DNA of 17,579 bases from JBAZYK01 sp964582265 (GTDB lineage Bacteria; Patescibacteriota; Gracilibacteria; UBA1369). Each line of letters begins with the position of its first letter. Within the stretch, counting starts at the first letter, position 1. The DNA lies in contig CAZOQT010000024.1 in the NCBI GenBank assembly GCA_964582265.1, positions 1 through 17,579 on the forward strand, written 5' to 3'. The notes below the pieces were generated by a model, which was not told the DNA's origin, ran no database searches, and saw only the letters and a program-made list of their open reading frames with translations. The translations under genes and the position numbers were made by a program. Below, piece by piece: positions 15,504 through 17,579 of the stretch.

Positions 15504-16979
15504 ATGACTACAACAAAAGACGAAAAAGATTTGCCGGTAGGGCAAGAAGGTACAACGGTTGACCGCGATGAAGCCGTAACCGTAAAGGAAACCGCAACAG
15601 TACAGGAAACTGTTTCAAAAGCGGAAGCTGCAAGTGATCCGCGCGGAACGCAAACCGAGGCATTTCTCAAAACAATGATGGACACATGGCTTAGGATAGA
15701 AGCTAATGGAAGTGGTTCCGAAATCCCAAAAATTGCCGCAGATTTGATACGCAAAACAACAGAAAAACTCGATCAACGCTTGCAAGAAGTTGCAGATTTT
15801 AAGGCAATGACCATAAAAGAAGATGTCGAAGGGCTTAAATTAGCAAAAAATGCTTTGCTAGATCTGTTTGCAAAATTTGTTAATCTGAAAGTTTTAGTTC
15901 CTAGTCTGAGCCATGACGATGTTGTTTTTGATGAAGACCCATTGAAGTTTACAGAAGCGGAAGCAATGCGAATTCAACACAACACAACGCATAATACTAG
16001 TTATGGAAGACGTGTCTGTGAAAAGCCAATGCATACGCAGAGACAGTTTGCTAGAGCCAAGGAATTATTAAATTTATCTGATCTAGATGCAAAGCAGGAA
16101 AATGAATTAATAAACGCTGTGGAGCAATTGTTAAAACTTGTGGAGAACAGTTTAAATAGAAGAAAAGCGATAATTTATGAAAGTTTAAGAAAATATTATG
16201 GCCCTGATAGAGGTTATAACGATTATCTCGTTCTAACATATGCAGAAATACCCTTTTTTGCGGCGGATGTTCCATGCCGTGAAGCACTACCTACTGGAGC
16301 AGAAATAGTTAGAAACATCATATTAAAAGCCGAGCATTCTCCAAGGGATCTAAAAGCACGTGGGGGGACAGGTGATTCTGAAAAAGCATTAATGTGGAGC
16401 GGGTTAACAATGGAAAAATTTGAACAAAAAATGGAAAATGTTGTTAGGGCTATATTACAGGCAGGTGCAACATTGGTCATGAACGAAAATAGATTGGATG
16501 AAAATCGCTACAATTTATTTTTAAATGGAGCAATTCATCAAGAGTTGACAAAAGACCTAAACCAAATTCGGAAAGTTTTGGATAAAAGTGTTTTTACTTC
16601 CCTGGAAATGTTTGAGAAGAGGATTGACGAGACCATTGCCACAATATTGGCTGAAGGTGAAATTCCACCTGGTAAAGTTGAAAAAATTAAAATTGCTTTG
16701 TTCGATTGTACCTCACTAAAAGCGTGGGAAAATGAGCATCAAAAGGTGGCGGATGACATTAAAACTGTATTATCTGAATGTGGTTATGGGTCAATCGAAG
16801 AAGTGCATCAAAGACTTGAAGAATTACGTCTATCTGATTATGGCGTTACTGGAGAATGGAGTCCAGAAAGATGTCTGGTTAGAAATTACAGATATGGGAT
16901 GGCATTATCCGCCATGCAGCAGCCAATATATCAGGCACTGCGAAAAAGAGGCTACACACTTCGGGAGCTTCGCTTTTAA
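15504..16979 (+). CDS. Unrecognised helical protein, 491 residues
   Basis: I do not recognise this family. The first 50 or so residues are Thr/Val/Glu-rich and look disordered. The rest is rich in charged residues and probably helical, with no signal peptide, no membrane segment, and no nucleotide-binding or metal-binding signature I can defend. A segment around 158-175 is rich in His, Asn and Thr and ends in GRRVCEKP. Two stretches look like copies of one helical unit: EKFEQKMENVVRAILQAG (304-321) and EMFEKRIDETIATILAEG (368-385). A weaker match lies near 53-70. The C-terminus is basic (QALRKRGYTLRELRF). The frame is open throughout with normal codon use, bounded by a good promoter and a terminator, so it is a real single-gene unit. 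It diverges from the TrmB-like regulator and is the likely target of that protein. It may be cytoplasmic; the function is unknown. Confidence 0.8.
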   Translation: MTTTKDEKDLPVGQEGTTVDRDEAVTVKETATVQETVSKAEAASDPRGTQTEAFLKTMMDTWLRIEANGSGSEIPKIAADLIRKTTEKLDQRLQEVADFKAMTIKEDVEGLKLAKNALLDLFAKFVNLKVLVPSLSHDDVVFDEDPLKFTEAEAMRIQHNTTHNTSYGRRVCEKPMHTQRQFARAKELLNLSDLDAKQENELINAVEQLLKLVENSLNRRKAIIYESLRKYYGPDRGYNDYLVLTYAEIPFFAADVPCREALPTGAEIVRNIILKAEHSPRDLKARGGTGDSEKALMWSGLTMEKFEQKMENVVRAILQAGATLVMNENRLDENRYNLFLNGAIHQELTKDLNQIRKVLDKSVFTSLEMFEKRIDETIATILAEGEIPPGKVEKIKIALFDCTSLKAWENEHQKVADDIKTVLSECGYGSIEEVHQRLEELRLSDYGVTGEWSPERCLVRNYRYGMALSAMQQPIYQALRKRGYTLRELRF

Positions 16980-16996
16980 TGTGAGCAATCTAAACA

Positions 16997-17032
16997 AAAC
17001 CAGCACCAGAAATCATTTCGGTGGTGGTTTTT
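16997..17032. terminator. Long hairpin terminator between the unknown gene and the Clp gene
   Basis: AAACCAGCACC (16997-17007) pairs with GGTGGTGGTTT (17020-17030) with one mismatch, extended by GAAA/TTTC around a three-base loop. T-rich tails are found on both strands, so it can serve both converging genes. Confidence 0.8.
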
Positions 17033-17068
17033 GATGTAAAGCACCATGGCCGCTGCACGTGTGCAAAT

Positions 17069-17579
17069 TTATGCCGTTTTGGCAGTTTTTCTAACACGCG
17101 CCGCCTTCACTGGCTTGACCATGTCGGCCTCGGACACTTCGCCGCCGTCCTTGCCTAAGCCAGCCTTACCCTCAACGCCACCCTTTTCCAGCTCAATTTT
17201 ATCGCCCTTCTTCACAATCTTCACTGTATCGCCTTCCGCAAAGACGCCATCCAAAAATTTCTGTGTAAGTTGATCTTCCACCAATTCCTGAACCTTGCGT
17301 CTAACTGGGCGAGCGCCATATTGTGGATCGTAGCTAACCTCAGCCAATAATTCCAAAGCACCCGGCGTTAAATCCAGGACCAATTTCTTTGACTTTAATC
17401 TATCCTGCAACATAGCAATATGCAGCTTAACAATTTCCTTAATATTTTCATGAGTCAAAGCGCGGAATACAACGGTTTTATCCAAGCGGTTTAAAAACTC
17501 TGGTCTAAAATGTTCCTTAAGTTCCGCCAAAACATCAGCCTTTAAAGCTTCATAATCCTGTTCAGCCGCCTTAAGTTCT
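17069..17579 (-). CDS. Clp AAA+ ATPase, C-terminal part (ClpC/ClpB type)
   Basis: Only about the last 170 residues are inside the window; the rest continues past the right edge. The segment FRPEFLNRLDKTVVF belongs to the second AAA+ module of Hsp100 proteins, and YGARPVRRKVQ is the sensor 2 motif in the D2 small domain. It is followed by VEDQLTQKFLDGVFAEGDTVKI, normal for the end of ClpA, ClpB or ClpC. These hexamers unfold proteins for ClpP or for disaggregation. The diagnostic parts (ClpP loop, middle domain) are not visible, so the subtype stays open, with ClpC slightly favoured. The protein ends in an unusual Gly/Lys/Ala-rich basic tail of about 40 residues. It reads toward the terminator at 16997-17032. 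Confidence 0.88.
   Translation of the reverse strand, partial: ELKAAEQDYEALKADVLAELKEHFRPEFLNRLDKTVVFRALTHENIKEIVKLHIAMLQDRLKSKKLVLDLTPGALELLAEVSYDPQYGARPVRRKVQELVEDQLTQKFLDGVFAEGDTVKIVKKGDKIELEKGGVEGKAGLGKDGGEVSEADMVKPVKAARVRKTAKTA

Noticed and set aside
1..17579. TGA recoded to glycine as in Gracilibacteria
   Set aside because: All genes read through full family length without any in-frame TGA, so there is no sign of recoding.
1..17579. CRISPR arrays, tRNA or rRNA genes, transposons
   Set aside because: No regularly spaced repeats, cloverleaf sequences, rRNA segments or transposase genes were seen; the intergenic gaps (all under 150 bp apart from window edges) are filled by promoters and terminators.

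Overview
This is a moderately AT-rich bacterial window of about 17.6 kb. It holds eleven protein genes and no RNA genes, insertion sequences or CRISPR array. Most are housekeeping: prolyl-tRNA synthetase, translation initiation factor IF-2, ribosomal protein S1, an RmuC nuclease-like protein, a UvrD-type helicase-nuclease and a Clp ATPase. They sit beside sugar-nucleotide genes (dTDP-glucose 4,6-dehydratase and a cupin 3,4-ketoisomerase homologue), a TrmB-like regulator, an Ig-domain surface protein, an SGNH-hydrolase fusion and one protein I cannot place. The scattered order of housekeeping genes, the TrmB-type regulator and the UvrD/PD-(D/E)XK fusion suggest a Candidate Phyla Radiation (Patescibacteria) genome. 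That is an inference, with no rRNA to confirm it. All eleven visible stop codons are TAA or TAG, and reading frames are intact under the standard bacterial code.

Layout, left to right. Positions 1-1213 hold proS (minus strand, C-terminus off the left edge). Next come a hairpin terminator and rfbB (minus). A divergent intergenic region with two short palindromes and two promoters follows, then a membrane-anchored protein with three Ig-like domains (plus). That gene converges, with only 2 bp between stop codons, on an fdtA-like cupin gene (minus), which follows infB (minus). Upstream of infB lie rmuC (minus), with a promoter whose spacer is a perfect palindrome, and a 1003-residue helicase-nuclease (minus). 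Diverging from the latter is a 729-residue protein ending in an SGNH hydrolase domain (plus). It meets rpsA (minus) at a strong two-way terminator. rpsA has its own promoter and a foldable leader. A TrmB-like regulator (minus) and a 491-residue unknown (plus) then diverge from back-to-back promoters. A terminator separates the unknown from the C-terminal part of a Clp ATPase (minus, runs off the right edge).

Working together: rfbB and the fdtA homologue are candidate steps in making dTDP-deoxysugars for the cell surface, where the Ig protein and possibly the SGNH protein (sugar O-acyl chemistry) may act. The helicase-nuclease and RmuC are neighbours in DNA end processing. infB, rpsA and proS serve translation. 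Core promoters with good -35/-10 boxes can be read for most units, yet no start codon has a convincing Shine-Dalgarno sequence at normal spacing. Several N-termini predicted from the longest open frame run through these promoters, so I moved the starts of rfbB, rmuC, the SGNH gene and the TrmB gene downstream.
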